Assembly (NCBI GenBank): GCA_964468205.1
Contig: CAYXVG010000013.1
Span: 62,001-126,000, forward strand
Reading direction: 5' to 3'
Length of the DNA stretch: 64,000 bases
Origin: CAWELS01 sp964468205
Lineage (GTDB): Bacteria > Acidobacteriota > Terriglobia > Bryobacterales > Bryobacteraceae
Positions 1 to 8,931 of this stretch are shown here, in pieces; positions within the stretch are counted from its first letter, which is position 1, and the number at the start of each line of letters is the position of its first letter. A program made the translations under genes and the position numbers. The notes beneath the pieces were generated by a model. That model was not told the origin of the DNA. It saw nothing but the letters and a program-made list of their open reading frames with translations, and did not search any database.

Positions 1-318
1 GGCGAGTACGCAGCCAAGAGCCGTGAGGCCCAGCATCGTCGCGTAGAGCGCCGGCCATTTCAGAGCCGGGGGCCATCTCCAGTACAAAGGATCCACTCGC
101 GGCATCACCACCAGCATGAAGATGCCGATTATCCCCCCATAGCCTAGTGAATAGACCTGGTTCCAGAGGAAGCCGCGCCAAGTGTGCGTCTCCTCGAACC
201 AGAAGACAATCAGTCCGATGAGGAAACAGCCCACCAGAACAAGGCCCGCATTCCGCAGGAACTTCTTCGCCCATACAGCGATCCCTGTTTCCTTCGCCTG
301 CTGGCCATCTTTCATCAT
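1..318 (-). CDS. membrane protein N-terminal fragment, possibly a LytS-type sensor kinase (cut by window edge)
   Basis: This reading frame runs off the left edge of the window, so only the first 106 residues are visible. It starts at tandem ATG codons (318 or 315), 17 bases after the stop of the TPR gene upstream on the same strand, which suggests one operon. The visible part is a short charged start followed by about three hydrophobic segments (near residues 22-40, 58-74 and 88-106). This would fit the membrane sensor half of a histidine kinase such as the LytS/YehU type, but no catalytic motif lies inside the window, so the function is a guess. The membrane location is well supported. Confidence 0.6.
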   Translation of the reverse strand, partial: MMKDGQQAKETGIAVWAKKFLRNAGLVLVGCFLIGLIVFWFEETHTWRGFLWNQVYSLGYGGIIGIFMLVVMPRVDPLYWRWPPALKWPALYATMLGLTALGCVLA

Positions 319-334
319 CACGATGTTTTCCGGG

Positions 335-979
335 TCAGTTCGCCGCGAGCCACTTTTCCGCGCGGCCGGCCTGCGGCGTGCCTGGATGCTCCGCCGCGAC
401 GCGCTTCATAAAGATCTTAGCCTTCGCCGGCTGCCCGATGCCTTGGTAGGCGTCCGCAAGACCCTGCAGCAGTTCCGCCCGCAGGCCGGCCGGCAACTGC
501 GGCCAGCCGCTTCCGGCGACTGCGATTACCTTCTCGAAATCCTCGGTTACCGTCTGGTACAAGCTCTGTGGTTCGGGAGCGCCGAAGCGCGCCGCGTTCA
601 GCATCGTCATTCCCCGGGTGATGCGGACGGCCGCGTTGCCAGGCTCTAGCGAGACGGCTTTGTCCATCTCGGCTGCCCCGTTTTGCATAAGTTCACCAGC
701 CCCTTCATAGTCCCCCTTGGCCGCGGCTTGGCCGGCGTGGAAGTACAGGCCCGCCCCGTGCCACGCCAGCGCCCCGGCGTTTTCCGGATCGCTGGCGAGG
801 GCTTTCTCGCAGAGCTTCATGCCGCGGGCGAGAGCCTCGGCGTCGCCCTGGAACCCGGCGGTGAACTCCCGCTCCGCCGCCTGCTCGAAGCTCTCGGCCC
901 CCATCATGTTCCATGCCATTCCCAGCGCCAGGCCCAGCACCGCCGCCCCGGCGAAATATGTGACTCGGATTACTCTCAT
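335..979 (-). CDS. TPR-repeat protein with N-terminal membrane anchor
   Basis: The protein is about 214 residues. The start at 979 is chosen because a strong Shine-Dalgarno (GGAGG) lies ten bases upstream; an in-frame ATG at 1060 would add 27 residues with no such site. A hydrophobic N-terminus (VTYFAGAAVLGLALGMAW) reads as a signal anchor. The rest is alanine-rich helical sequence typical of tetratricopeptide repeats, with recognisable units near 'ALASDPENAGALAWHGAG' and 'AVSLEPGNAAVRITRGMT'. TPRs act as protein-docking scaffolds, so a periplasmic or membrane-bound scaffold is likely. It precedes the membrane protein at the left edge in a probable operon and is divergent from the MFS gene. 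Confidence 0.8.
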   Translation of the reverse strand: MRVIRVTYFAGAAVLGLALGMAWNMMGAESFEQAAEREFTAGFQGDAEALARGMKLCEKALASDPENAGALAWHGAGLYFHAGQAAAKGDYEGAGELMQNGAAEMDKAVSLEPGNAAVRITRGMTMLNAARFGAPEPQSLYQTVTEDFEKVIAVAGSGWPQLPAGLRAELLQGLADAYQGIGQPAKAKIFMKRVAAEHPGTPQAGRAEKWLAAN

Positions 980-1112
980 GTTCACACGTCCTCCTTTGAC
1001 CACCAGCTTGCGGCAGCCGGCGCGAATTGACATTCGATTCCGGACAGACGGGGCGATCATCCGATGAGCCGTGCGAAGCAGGGGACGAAACCTGTAGACT
1101 GAATCTTTTGCC

Positions 1113-2324
1113 GTGAAGGGGATTCAATTGTGGGTGCCAACGGCCACGATGCTGCTGGTGTCCTTCATCAGCTACGTCGACCGCAATACGCTGGCTCTGC
1201 TGGCTCCGACCATCCTCGAGGAAACCAGGCTCACGGCGGAGCAGTACGGATTCATCATCTCGGCGTTCTCGGTCACCTACATGATCGGCAATCCGCTATG
1301 GGGGAAGTCGCTTGACCGTTGGGGGCTTCGCCTGGGCATGGCCGTCGCCGTCAGTTTCTGGACTCTGGCTTCCGTCTCTCATGCCGCCGCCTCGGGTTTC
1401 GCCGGTTTCGCGGCGGCTCGGGCCGCGCTGGGCTTCGGCGAGGGAGCTACCTTTCCCGGCGGCCTGCGCACAGCCATGCAGACCCTGCCGCCGCACAAGC
1501 GGAGCCGCGGAATAGCAGTGGCGTATAGCGGTGGCTCCATGGGAGCGGTTGTCACCCCGCTCATCATCACTCCTATCGCTCTGTGGTGGGGATGGCGGGC
1601 CGCGTTCCTGTTTACCGGATTCATCGGTGCGGCCTGGCTGCTGCTGTGGTTCTTTGTCAGCCGCCGGCCTGATATGCGTCATCCACGCCAGGAATCCCAT
1701 TCGAGCGTTGATTCGCCACGCATCGGCGACCCTCGGATCTGGAGCTACGCGCTGCTCTACGCCACCGGAGCTCTACCCATCGCCTTCGTGATCTACGGCT
1801 CGGCGCTCTACCTGAACCGTGCCCTCGGCGCCAGCCAGGCCCTCATCGGCAAGGCTCTCTGGCTGCCGCCGCTTGGCTGGGAGGCGGGCTATTTCTTCTG
1901 GGGCTGGCTCGCGGACCGGTCGGCCGCGCGCGCTGTCGCAAGTGGTGGCAGCCGGCTGGGAGACCTCAAGCGCTTTATGGGGGTCACCGCCGTCCTTGGC
2001 CTCACGCTCGCCGCTACGCCGCTGCTCCACTCCTTCGCCAAGGCAATGGCGATCTACTTCCTCTCTATGTTCTGCGCCTCCGGCTTTATCATCCTGTCGA
2101 TCGCGTATGCCACCGATGTTTACTCCGTGAAGCACTCCGGGTTCATCTCCGGAGTCGGGGCCGGCGCCTGGTCGGCGGCTGTTGCCGTGGTGATGCCGGT
2201 CTTCGGCCGGCTCTTCGACCAGTCAGCCTGGGGAACCGCCTTCCTGATCGCGGCTTTGCTCCCGGCGGCTGGCTACCTGCTATGGCTGGCGATGAACCGG
2301 GGCGCGCGGGCGGGCACAGCGTGA
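1113..2324 (+). CDS. MFS transporter, anion:cation symporter (hexuronate/sugar-acid) type
   Basis: A 403-residue major facilitator with about twelve hydrophobic segments, starting at a GTG. The opening 'SYVDRNTLALLAPTI' and the loop 2-3 sequence 'GNPLWGKSLDRWGLRLG' match the style of the ACS subfamily, which moves hexuronates and other organic anions; 'ARAALGFGEGATFPGG' is the family-typical helix 4 region. Substrate cannot be read from the sequence; a sugar acid would fit the pectinase and acid-sugar genes further along, but they are 13 kb away. A TAGACT box lies 15 bases before the start, so the transcript may have a very short leader. The stop overlaps the next gene's start. Confidence 0.85.
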   Translation: MKGIQLWVPTATMLLVSFISYVDRNTLALLAPTILEETRLTAEQYGFIISAFSVTYMIGNPLWGKSLDRWGLRLGMAVAVSFWTLASVSHAAASGFAGFAAARAALGFGEGATFPGGLRTAMQTLPPHKRSRGIAVAYSGGSMGAVVTPLIITPIALWWGWRAAFLFTGFIGAAWLLLWFFVSRRPDMRHPRQESHSSVDSPRIGDPRIWSYALLYATGALPIAFVIYGSALYLNRALGASQALIGKALWLPPLGWEAGYFFWGWLADRSAARAVASGGSRLGDLKRFMGVTAVLGLTLAATPLLHSFAKAMAIYFLSMFCASGFIILSIAYATDVYSVKHSGFISGVGAGAWSAAVAVVMPVFGRLFDQSAWGTAFLIAALLPAAGYLLWLAMNRGARAGTA

Positions 2325-3592
2325 GTCTCCCCACCGTTTCAGTCATCATTCCCGTGCTCAATTCCGCTCCGGAGCTGAAGATGTGCTTGGAGGCGCTGAA
2401 AGCGTCGAGCGCGCCGCCGCTCGAGTGCATTGTGGTGGATGACGGCTCGACCGACGGCTCCGGGGACGTGGCGCGGGAAGCCGGCGCCAGTGTCATCCGC
2501 CTCGACCAACCCGGCGGTCCCGCGCGGGCGAGGAACCGCGGGGCTCGGGAGGCCCGGGGCGATCTTCTGCTTTTCGTCGACGCTGACGTCTGCGTGCGGC
2601 CGGGCACTCTCGAACACCTTGCCTCGCGATTCGCGGCCGACCCCGAGCTCTCGGCGCTCTTTGGCTCCTACGACGACGAACCCGGCGACCCGGCCTTCCT
2701 GTCGCAATACCGGAACCTAATGCACACCTTCGTCCACCAGACGGCGCGCGAGGAGGCCTCTACCTTTTGGTGCGGCTGCGGCGCCATTCGCCGGAAGATC
2801 TTTGAGAGCACCGAGGGTTTCGACGAGACGATTCGCACCTCGGCCCTCGAGGACGTGGAGTTCGGCGCCGGCCTGGCCCGGGCAGGTCACAAGATCCGCC
2901 TCGACAAGGAAGTGCAGGTCCAGCACCGGAAGCATTGGGAATTCCTGCCCATGATCAAGACGGACGTGCTGCGGCGAGGCATTCCGTGGATGCACCTGAT
3001 CCTCCGGAACCGCAGCCTCCCGAATGACATGAACGTCGACTGGAAGTCCCGCTTCAGCCTGATGTTCACCTGGGCGCTAGCGGGGGTGTGCCTGGCGGGA
3101 GCGGCGTTCCTGCGGGAGCCGTTCGTGGCGCCGCTGGCCGCGGTTCTGTTTCTTTCCCTGGGCGGCTACTGGTCCGAAAAGACCAGCCGCGCCCCCGGCC
3201 TTGTGATAACGGCGCTTGCCGCCGGCGCGATAGCCCTCGCCGCCTGGCGAGCCGGGCAGATGCCGGCGCTGATTCTACTGGCGGCGGGCTACTTGTCTTT
3301 TCTCGCCGCCCGCCGCTTCCGCCCCGCCGCCGCGCTTGCCGGGCTCTCCGTGGCGCTTGCCTGGGCGGCGGCTATTTTCGAGTGGTCGCGGCTGGGCTAC
3401 GAACCCTGGTTCGCCGGCGGAGCCGCACTGCTCGCGGTGCTGGTCTGGCTGAACCGGAGCTTCTACCGCTACCTGGCCTCGGTCAAGGGCGGGCTCTTCG
3501 CGCTCGCCGCCATTCCGTTCCATCTGCTCTATCACTTCTGCAACGGGATCTCGCTGGTGGCCGGCTTGCTGACTTACCGAGGGCGGGGTTAG
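2321..3592 (+). CDS. membrane-bound family 2 glycosyltransferase
   Basis: The N-terminal half is a GT-A fold glycosyltransferase family 2 domain: 'VSVIIPVLNS' at the start, the nucleotide-binding 'VVDDGSTDGS', and the metal-binding 'LLFVDADV' (DxD-type). The C-terminal half has several hydrophobic segments (roughly residues 245-420), so the enzyme is anchored in the inner membrane and probably extends or decorates a lipid-linked glycan. I prefer the GTG at 2321, which overlaps the MFS stop as GTGA and implies translational coupling, and places the GT2 fold at the N-terminus. An ATG at 2282 would add 13 residues lying inside the MFS gene. Acceptor and donor are unknown. Confidence 0.85.
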   Translation: MSLPTVSVIIPVLNSAPELKMCLEALKASSAPPLECIVVDDGSTDGSGDVAREAGASVIRLDQPGGPARARNRGAREARGDLLLFVDADVCVRPGTLEHLASRFAADPELSALFGSYDDEPGDPAFLSQYRNLMHTFVHQTAREEASTFWCGCGAIRRKIFESTEGFDETIRTSALEDVEFGAGLARAGHKIRLDKEVQVQHRKHWEFLPMIKTDVLRRGIPWMHLILRNRSLPNDMNVDWKSRFSLMFTWALAGVCLAGAAFLREPFVAPLAAVLFLSLGGYWSEKTSRAPGLVITALAAGAIALAAWRAGQMPALILLAAGYLSFLAARRFRPAAALAGLSVALAWAAAIFEWSRLGYEPWFAGGAALLAVLVWLNRSFYRYLASVKGGLFALAAIPFHLLYHFCNGISLVAGLLTYRGRG

Positions 3593-3606
3593 CAGGCCCC
3601 GCCGCG

Positions 3607-5064
3607 TCACTTACGCCAGAATGACGGGGTGAAGATCACCAGGGCCGTGAAGAACTCCAACCGTCCGCAGACCATGCAGAAGGCCAGCACCCATTTCACC
3701 AGCGGCGTGAAGTGGGCGTAGTTTTCGACGGGGCCGACATCGCCCAGACCAGGGCCGATGTTGAAAGTGGCGGCGGTGACCGCCGCGATGGAGGTGAGCG
3801 CGTCCACGCCGGTCGCGGACAGGACCAGGCAGGCCGAGGCGAAGACGACGAACGCGAGGAAGAGCAGGTTGAGCAGGCTGCGCACAGTGGTTTCCGGAAT
3901 CACCGTGCCGCCGAGGCGGATCGCGAACACGCCGCGGGGCTCCACGATGACCCGGAACTGCCGGCTCACCACCTGGCCGAGCAGCAGGAATCGCGAAACC
4001 TTGAGGCCGCCGGCGGTGGAGCCCGTGCAGCCCCCCACCACCATCAGGAACAGCAGGAGGATTTGCGTTACGGGCATCCACTGCTCGTAGTCGTAAGTGA
4101 CGAACCCGGTGGTGGTCACGATCGCGGCCACCTGGAAGGCGGCGGCGCGGAACGCTTCCTCCGGCCCATAGCCGGTCTGCAGAACGAGGGTCAAAAAGAT
4201 CACGCCGGTGGCGGCGGCGAGAATGGCCAGATAGGCGCGCAGCTCGATGTCGCGGAAGAACCGGCCCACCTGCCGCTGCCGCCAGAGCTGGTAGTGGAGG
4301 GTGAAGTTGATTCCGGCGAGCACCATGAAGACGATGATGATCCACTCGATGAGCGGGCTCTGGAATCCGGCGATGCTGGCCGTCCGCGAGGAGAATCCGC
4401 CGGTGCCTAGCGTGGAGAAGGAATGGCATAGCGCCTCGAACACGCTCATGCCGCCCCAGAGCCACAGCAGCAGGAACTCGGCCACGGTGAGACTGACGTA
4501 GATCTTCCACAGAGCGAGCGCGGTTTCGGTAATGCGCGGTTTCAAGCGTTCGGACTTGGCGCCGGAGAACTCGGCCCGGTACATGTGCATGCCGCCGGTT
4601 CCCAGCAGCGGCAGTATGGCCACGCCGAGCAGGACGATTCCCATGCCGCCGAGCCAATGGGTGAAGCACCGCCACAATTGCAGCCCGTGGGGCAAGACCT
4701 CCACGTCCTCGAGTATGGTGGCTCCGGTGGTGGTGAAGCCGGAGGCGGCTTCGAACACCGCGTCGGTGAAGGAGGAGAAGTAAGGGGAGAAGACGAAGGG
4801 CAATCCGCCGAAAATGCAGACGGAGGACCAGATCACGGTCACCAGCAGCACGCCTTCCCGCGTGGTGAGCTCCGAATCGGGGCGTTTCAGGAAGCGGAAG
4901 AGCGCGCCGCCCACCGCCAGCGTCACGAGCATGCCGTAGAGAATCGGTAGCGGCTCGTCTCCTCCGTTGACGGCGGCGTAGAGGAGGGGCAGCAGCATTG
5001 TCGAGCTGAGGACCATGAGGAAGACGCCGGTGATATGAAGGACCGCCGCGAGCCGGACTACCAA
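3607..5064 (-). CDS. trkH: TrkH family potassium uptake channel subunit
   Basis: A 485-residue polytopic membrane protein of normal TrkH length. The four pore loops that form the K+ filter are visible in order: 'GFTTTGATIL', 'STLGTGGFSS', 'VTTTGFVTYD' and 'FNIGPGLGDVG', each with the expected filter glycine. It forms the ion-conducting subunit of Trk, gated by the RCK protein TrkA encoded immediately upstream. The probable start is a TTG at 5064 overlapping the trkA stop by seven bases (TTGGTAG), so the two subunits are translationally coupled. Convergent with the glycosyltransferase gene, only 14 bases away, with no hairpin evident between them. Confidence 0.93.
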   Translation of the reverse strand: MVVRLAAVLHITGVFLMVLSSTMLLPLLYAAVNGGDEPLPILYGMLVTLAVGGALFRFLKRPDSELTTREGVLLVTVIWSSVCIFGGLPFVFSPYFSSFTDAVFEAASGFTTTGATILEDVEVLPHGLQLWRCFTHWLGGMGIVLLGVAILPLLGTGGMHMYRAEFSGAKSERLKPRITETALALWKIYVSLTVAEFLLLWLWGGMSVFEALCHSFSTLGTGGFSSRTASIAGFQSPLIEWIIIVFMVLAGINFTLHYQLWRQRQVGRFFRDIELRAYLAILAAATGVIFLTLVLQTGYGPEEAFRAAAFQVAAIVTTTGFVTYDYEQWMPVTQILLLFLMVVGGCTGSTAGGLKVSRFLLLGQVVSRQFRVIVEPRGVFAIRLGGTVIPETTVRSLLNLLFLAFVVFASACLVLSATGVDALTSIAAVTAATFNIGPGLGDVGPVENYAHFTPLVKWVLAFCMVCGRLEFFTALVIFTPSFWRK

Positions 5065-6434
5065 CGCGCACTCCGCTTCTCGGCCAGGAATGCCGATTCC
5101 AGTTGTGGCACCAACCGCTCCAGAGTGAAGAAGATCACGCGGTCCCCGGCCTCAATCTTCGAATGGCCGCGGGGGACGATCACCTTGCCGCCCTTCCGGG
5201 CCACCGCGCCCACGATGGCGCCCTGCGGCAGCTTGATATCCATCAGTTTCTTGCCCACGTAGCGGGACTCGGCCGAAGCCACCATCTCGATCGCCTCGGC
5301 CTCCTCCTCGCGGAAGCTCGTGACGGAGACCACCTGTCCCTTGCGGACGAACTGGAGGATGCGGTCCACCGTGGCCAGGCGCGGGCTGACGGAGGTGTTG
5401 ATGCCGAGCCGCTGCGCCATGGGCAGGTAGTTCAACCGGTTGATCAGAGCCACTACCTTCCGTGCCCCGAGCCGGCGGGCGAGGATACCGGCGATCAGGT
5501 TGTCCTCGTCATGGTGGGTGAGCGCAAGGTAGGCGTTCACCCCTTCGATGTTTTCCCCGATCAGGGTTGCGGCGTCCGTGCCGTCGCCGTTCAGCACCAC
5601 GGTCTTTGAGAGGATCTCTGAGATCTTGCGACAGCGGGCCGCATCCGTCTCAAACAGCTTGACACTCACCTTCTCCTTCTCGAGTCTCTCCGCGATCTGA
5701 ATGCCGATCTGCTTGCCGCCGAGGACGAAGACCCGGTCGAGGCGCTCCTGCCTCTGCAGGTGGAGGAACTCCAGCATCTCCCCGAAGTCGTCTTCCCGGG
5801 TGACCACATAAACGTGGTCGCCGGCGAGGATTTTCTCGGAGCCGCGGGGAATGATCACCTCGGAGCCGCGGAAGATCATGGCCACGAGCGAGTTTTCCGG
5901 GGCGCCGCAGTTGGCGATTTCGATCAGCGACTTGCCCACGGTCCAGTGGTCCGGTTCGATATTCATCCCGAAGAGCTTGATGCGGCCGTCGGCGAAATCG
6001 ATGATATCGGAGACGCCGGGGATTCTCAGCACGGGCAGGATGCGGTCGACGGCAAGGGATTCGGGGTGGATTACGAGGTCGATATTGATCCGGGCGTCGT
6101 TCGCGATGCGGCGCCAGTACTCGACTTCGTGGGTGCGGACGCGGGCGACCTTGACCTTGATGTCCGAGTCCGCCGCGGCGACGAGGCAGGTGAGGATGTT
6201 CACCTCGTCGCTGCTGGTCACCGCGATCAGCATGTCGGCTTCGCGGAGCCCGGCGCGATGGAGGGTCTTGATGCTGGCGGCGTTTCCCCGCACCACTTTG
6301 GCGTCGAGAGCCTCTTCGAGCGCGGCGCACCGGCCGGCGTCATTCTCGACGATGATGATTTCGTTCCCCTCGCGGGCGAGGCGAGTAGCGATATGGAAGG
6401 CGACTTCGCCGCCGCCGGTGATCAGAATCCGCAT
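5058..6434 (-). CDS. trkA: Trk system regulatory protein TrkA (two RCK domains)
   Basis: A 458-residue cytoplasmic protein with two copies of the TrkA-N/TrkA-C arrangement. The first Rossmann fold starts at residue 1 ('MRILITGGGEVAFHIATRL', GxGxxxxxxA type) and the second near residue 233 ('RVFVLGGKQIGIQIAERL'). The protein binds NAD(H) or ATP/ADP and gates TrkH. It ends inside the trkH start, forming a two-gene operon. A TATAGT -10-like hexamer (reverse of 6460-6465) lies about 25 bases before the start. The spacer to the next divergent gene holds a 14-bp palindrome (6467-6480) and the triple repeat described separately. Confidence 0.94.
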   Translation of the reverse strand: MRILITGGGEVAFHIATRLAREGNEIIIVENDAGRCAALEEALDAKVVRGNAASIKTLHRAGLREADMLIAVTSSDEVNILTCLVAAADSDIKVKVARVRTHEVEYWRRIANDARINIDLVIHPESLAVDRILPVLRIPGVSDIIDFADGRIKLFGMNIEPDHWTVGKSLIEIANCGAPENSLVAMIFRGSEVIIPRGSEKILAGDHVYVVTREDDFGEMLEFLHLQRQERLDRVFVLGGKQIGIQIAERLEKEKVSVKLFETDAARCRKISEILSKTVVLNGDGTDAATLIGENIEGVNAYLALTHHDEDNLIAGILARRLGARKVVALINRLNYLPMAQRLGINTSVSPRLATVDRILQFVRKGQVVSVTSFREEEAEAIEMVASAESRYVGKKLMDIKLPQGAIVGAVARKGGKVIVPRGHSKIEAGDRVIFFTLERLVPQLESAFLAEKRSARW

Positions 6435-6481
6435 GCCATCAGTGGCCCACCAATTGTCTACTATAGCTCCGGAACCGGAGG

Positions 6482-6633
6482 CTGGTCCGCGCGTGCGCGG
6501 GACGCTAGACGGCCCGCGAGTGGCTGGAACTGGAGGCCCAGGCTAGACTGGTCCGCGCGTGCGCGGGACGCTAGACGTGCAGGCGGCGTTTATCGTCGTC
6601 GAATTCGACTGGTCCGCGCGTGTGCGGGACGCT
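6482..6633. repeat. three direct copies of a 30-bp palindromic intergenic repeat
   Basis: Two identical 30-bp copies lie at 6482-6511 and 6548-6577, and a shorter third copy with one mismatch at 6609-6633. Each has a core that reads GTCCGCGCGTGCGCGGGAC, which folds back on itself with one bulged base. The intervening sequences are 36 and 31 bp and unrelated to each other. The block fills the gap between divergent trkA and a TPR gene. It looks like a mobile or REP-like intergenic repeat family; no cas genes are present, so I do not call it CRISPR. Confidence 0.85.
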
Positions 6634-6699
6634 GATTTCCCAGTCCAGGGCCGGCCGGTTCGTGACATGATGGATACAGGGGATCGGAAGGTATTCGAG

Positions 6700-7752
6700 A
6701 TGACGAGATTCATAAGGCGGATCCCGCCGGCGATGGTGTTTGCGGCGGCGGCCGCGTTGTGTGCCGGCCCGCTGTTTGCCCAGGGGCCGCGGGCGATGAG
6801 CCGGTACCTGACGATTCAAGGGAAAGTGGTGTTCGAGGACGGCAGTCCGGCCCCCGCTGACGTGGTGGTGATCGGCTGCGCCGGGGGCGCCACGACCAAG
6901 CCCGGCGGCACGTTTTCCTTCACCGCCGGCGCCGGGCGCGGAGAAGGCATTCTGAGCGTTCCGGTGATCAACGAAGACCTGCGCAGCATGAGCGACGAGC
7001 AGAGCCTGATGGGCTGCGCGGTCCGGGCGTCGCTGCCTGGCTATAGCTCGAGCGTCTCCTCGCTGCCGCAGACCCAGGGCGTGGTGACGGTGAAGGACAT
7101 CGTCCTGCGGAAGCTGGTCGGCGTGGAGGGTTCCACGGTCAGCATGAACAGCCTGTCGGCTCCCCCGAAAGCGCGGCAGGCGTTCGAGAGCGGCCTCAAG
7201 GAAGCCGAGAAGAAGAGGTGGGACAGAGCGCGGAAGAGCTTCGAGAAGGCTCTCGCGTCCTACCCGGACTATGCCGACGCCTGGAGCGCCCTGGGGACGG
7301 CCTTCCGCGAGGAGGGCGACATGACGAAGGCCCGCGAAGCCTACGCCAAGGCTTGCGCGGCGGACCCCAAGTACGTGCAGCCCCACCTCGGCCTGGCGGT
7401 GATCGCCCTGCGGGAGCAGAACTGGCAGGAGGTGATCGCGCAAACCGAGAAGGTGCTGGATCTGAACCCGGTCGAAGTCCCCGAGGCGTGGCTCTACCAT
7501 GCCACGGCGAAGCTGAGCCTGCGCGACCCGGCGGCGGCGATCAAGAGCGCGCAGCACGTGCTGGACATCGACATCGAGCACAACATCCCGAAGGCCGAGC
7601 ATGTGATGGGCGTGGCGCTGGCCCAGACCGGCAACTACGAGAAGGCCGTCCAGCACCTTAGAAACTACCTCACCCACGCGCCGGACGCGCCCGACGCCGA
7701 CGCCGTTCGCCAGCAGATGGCCATGGTGGAGAAGGCGATGTCGCAACAATAG
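6700..7752 (+). CDS. secreted TPR protein with N-terminal carboxypeptidase-regulatory-like domain
   Basis: About 350 residues. The start at 6700 is supported by a GGAAGG site nine bases upstream and by a clear signal peptide (MTRFIRRIPP then a hydrophobic run ending 'LFAQG'); the longer open frame reaching 6559 is just the repeat block read through. Residues ~35-140 form a beta-rich domain starting 'YLTIQGKVVFEDGSPAPADV', typical of the CarboxypepD_reg/peptidase-associated fold, followed by about four TPR units ('KALASYPDYADAWSALGTA', 'AYAKACAADPKYVQPHLGL'). Acidobacteria carry many such periplasmic scaffolds. The partner is unknown. It is followed 51 bases later by the oxidoreductase gene on the same strand. 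Confidence 0.85.
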   Translation: MTRFIRRIPPAMVFAAAAALCAGPLFAQGPRAMSRYLTIQGKVVFEDGSPAPADVVVIGCAGGATTKPGGTFSFTAGAGRGEGILSVPVINEDLRSMSDEQSLMGCAVRASLPGYSSSVSSLPQTQGVVTVKDIVLRKLVGVEGSTVSMNSLSAPPKARQAFESGLKEAEKKRWDRARKSFEKALASYPDYADAWSALGTAFREEGDMTKAREAYAKACAADPKYVQPHLGLAVIALREQNWQEVIAQTEKVLDLNPVEVPEAWLYHATAKLSLRDPAAAIKSAQHVLDIDIEHNIPKAEHVMGVALAQTGNYEKAVQHLRNYLTHAPDAPDADAVRQQMAMVEKAMSQQ

Positions 7753-7803
7753 CCCGCTCGCCGGGCGAGAAACCGCTCGCCGGGGCGTTGATAGAATAAC
7801 CCC

Positions 7804-8883
7804 GTGGCCAGGAAATACCGCGTTGCCGTGATCGGCCGGACCGGCCGGGGAAACTACGGGCACAGGCTCGACGTCGCATTCCTGACGTATCCCGGAATGG
7901 ACGTCGTGGCTGTCGCCGATGAAGATCCCGAAGGATTGAGATCCGCGGCCGAACGCCTCCGTGTCCGCGCCGCCTACACCCATTGGGACAAGATGCTGCG
8001 CGAGGTGCGGCCGGAGATCGTCGTCATCGCTCCGCGCTGGGTGGACTGCCATCTTGAGATGACCCTCGCCGCCGCCGAAGCGGGAGCGTCGGTATTCATG
8101 GAGAAGCCGATGGCGCGGACGCCGGCCGAGTGCGACCGCATGATCGAGGCGATCGACCGCGCCGGGGGCCGCATGGTGGTCGCCCACAATATGCGGGCGA
8201 ACGGAATTCTCGACGCCGTGGAAGAGAAGATTGCCGCCGGTTTCATCGGCGAACTGCAGGAAATCCGCGGCCGCGGCAAGGAAGACCGGCGGGCGGGCGG
8301 CGAGGATCTCATGGTGCTCGGCACGCACGTCTTCGACCTGATGCGCCGGTTCGCCGGCGACCCGGAATGGGTGAGCGCCCGCGTCACGCAGGACGGGCGG
8401 CCGGTCACCGCGGCCACCATCCGCCGGGACGGCCCCGAGGGCATGGGGCCGATCGCGGGCGACTCGATCGCCGCGATGTACGCGTTCCGCGGCGGCCTCA
8501 CCGGCTACTTCGCCTCGAAGAAGAGCGATGAGACCAGCGGCAAGCGATGGGGGATCGACCTCTACGGCAGCCGGGGCGTCATCACGATCCGCGCGAGCCA
8601 TGTGCCGGAAGCGCTCCACACCGACCAAGTTTCCTGGACCGGAGGCGAATGGAAGCCGTTCCCGCTGCCGAACCAGGTGGAGCCGCGCACGCCGCTTGAA
8701 GCCAACCACTTGCTGATCCGCGACCTGGTGGACGGGATCGAGAAGGGGCGGGAGCCGGCCGCCGGGGGCCGCGCGGCGCGGTGGACCATCGAGATGGCGA
8801 TGGGCGTTTACGAATCGCACCGGACCCGCGGGCGGGTCGAATTTCCGCTCGAGCGGCGGGATCACCCGCTGGACGCTTACTGA
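7804..8883 (+). CDS. Gfo/Idh/MocA family NAD(P)-dependent oxidoreductase
   Basis: A 359-residue protein with an N-terminal Rossmann fold ('YRVAVIGRTGRGNYGH') and the family-typical 'FMEKPMARTPAECDRMI', whose EKP lysine is the usual catalytic residue. The C-terminal part is the alpha/beta substrate-binding domain, with 'TYVFD'-like elements replaced by 'GTHVFDLMRRF'. Members oxidise sugars, inositols or sugar acids; the substrate here cannot be read. The start is a GTG. A TAGAAT box at 7792-7797 lies only six bases before it, so the mRNA may be leaderless. The gene ends at a strong hairpin shared with the convergent ClC gene. Confidence 0.85.
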   Translation: MARKYRVAVIGRTGRGNYGHRLDVAFLTYPGMDVVAVADEDPEGLRSAAERLRVRAAYTHWDKMLREVRPEIVVIAPRWVDCHLEMTLAAAEAGASVFMEKPMARTPAECDRMIEAIDRAGGRMVVAHNMRANGILDAVEEKIAAGFIGELQEIRGRGKEDRRAGGEDLMVLGTHVFDLMRRFAGDPEWVSARVTQDGRPVTAATIRRDGPEGMGPIAGDSIAAMYAFRGGLTGYFASKKSDETSGKRWGIDLYGSRGVITIRASHVPEALHTDQVSWTGGEWKPFPLPNQVEPRTPLEANHLLIRDLVDGIEKGREPAAGGRAARWTIEMAMGVYESHRTRGRVEFPLERRDHPLDAY

Positions 8884-8894
8884 GGGACGGGGAC

Positions 8895-8924
8895 GCGGTC
8901 CGGCTGTCGAACCAGCCGGACCGC
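8895..8924. terminator. bidirectional hairpin terminator between convergent genes
   Basis: A perfect 12-bp stem (GCGGTCCGGCTG with its complement) closes a 6-base loop at 8907-8912. It sits 11 bases after the oxidoreductase stop and 7 bases after the ClC stop on the other strand. There is no long T run, so strength is uncertain, but position and symmetry fit a shared terminator. Confidence 0.7.
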
Positions 8925-8931
8925 CCCGCCT

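Noticed and set aside
6482..6633. A mini CRISPR array of three 30-bp repeats and 31-36-bp spacers
   Set aside because: Only three units, the last incomplete and mutated; the repeat is strongly palindromic; no leader and no cas gene in the window. A dispersed palindromic repeat explains it better.
6571..8865. A 764-residue minus-strand open frame
   Set aside because: It lies antisense to the TPR and oxidoreductase genes, whose products are recognisable; its own composition (Arg, Gly, His rich, no motif) is that of a shadow in GC-rich DNA.
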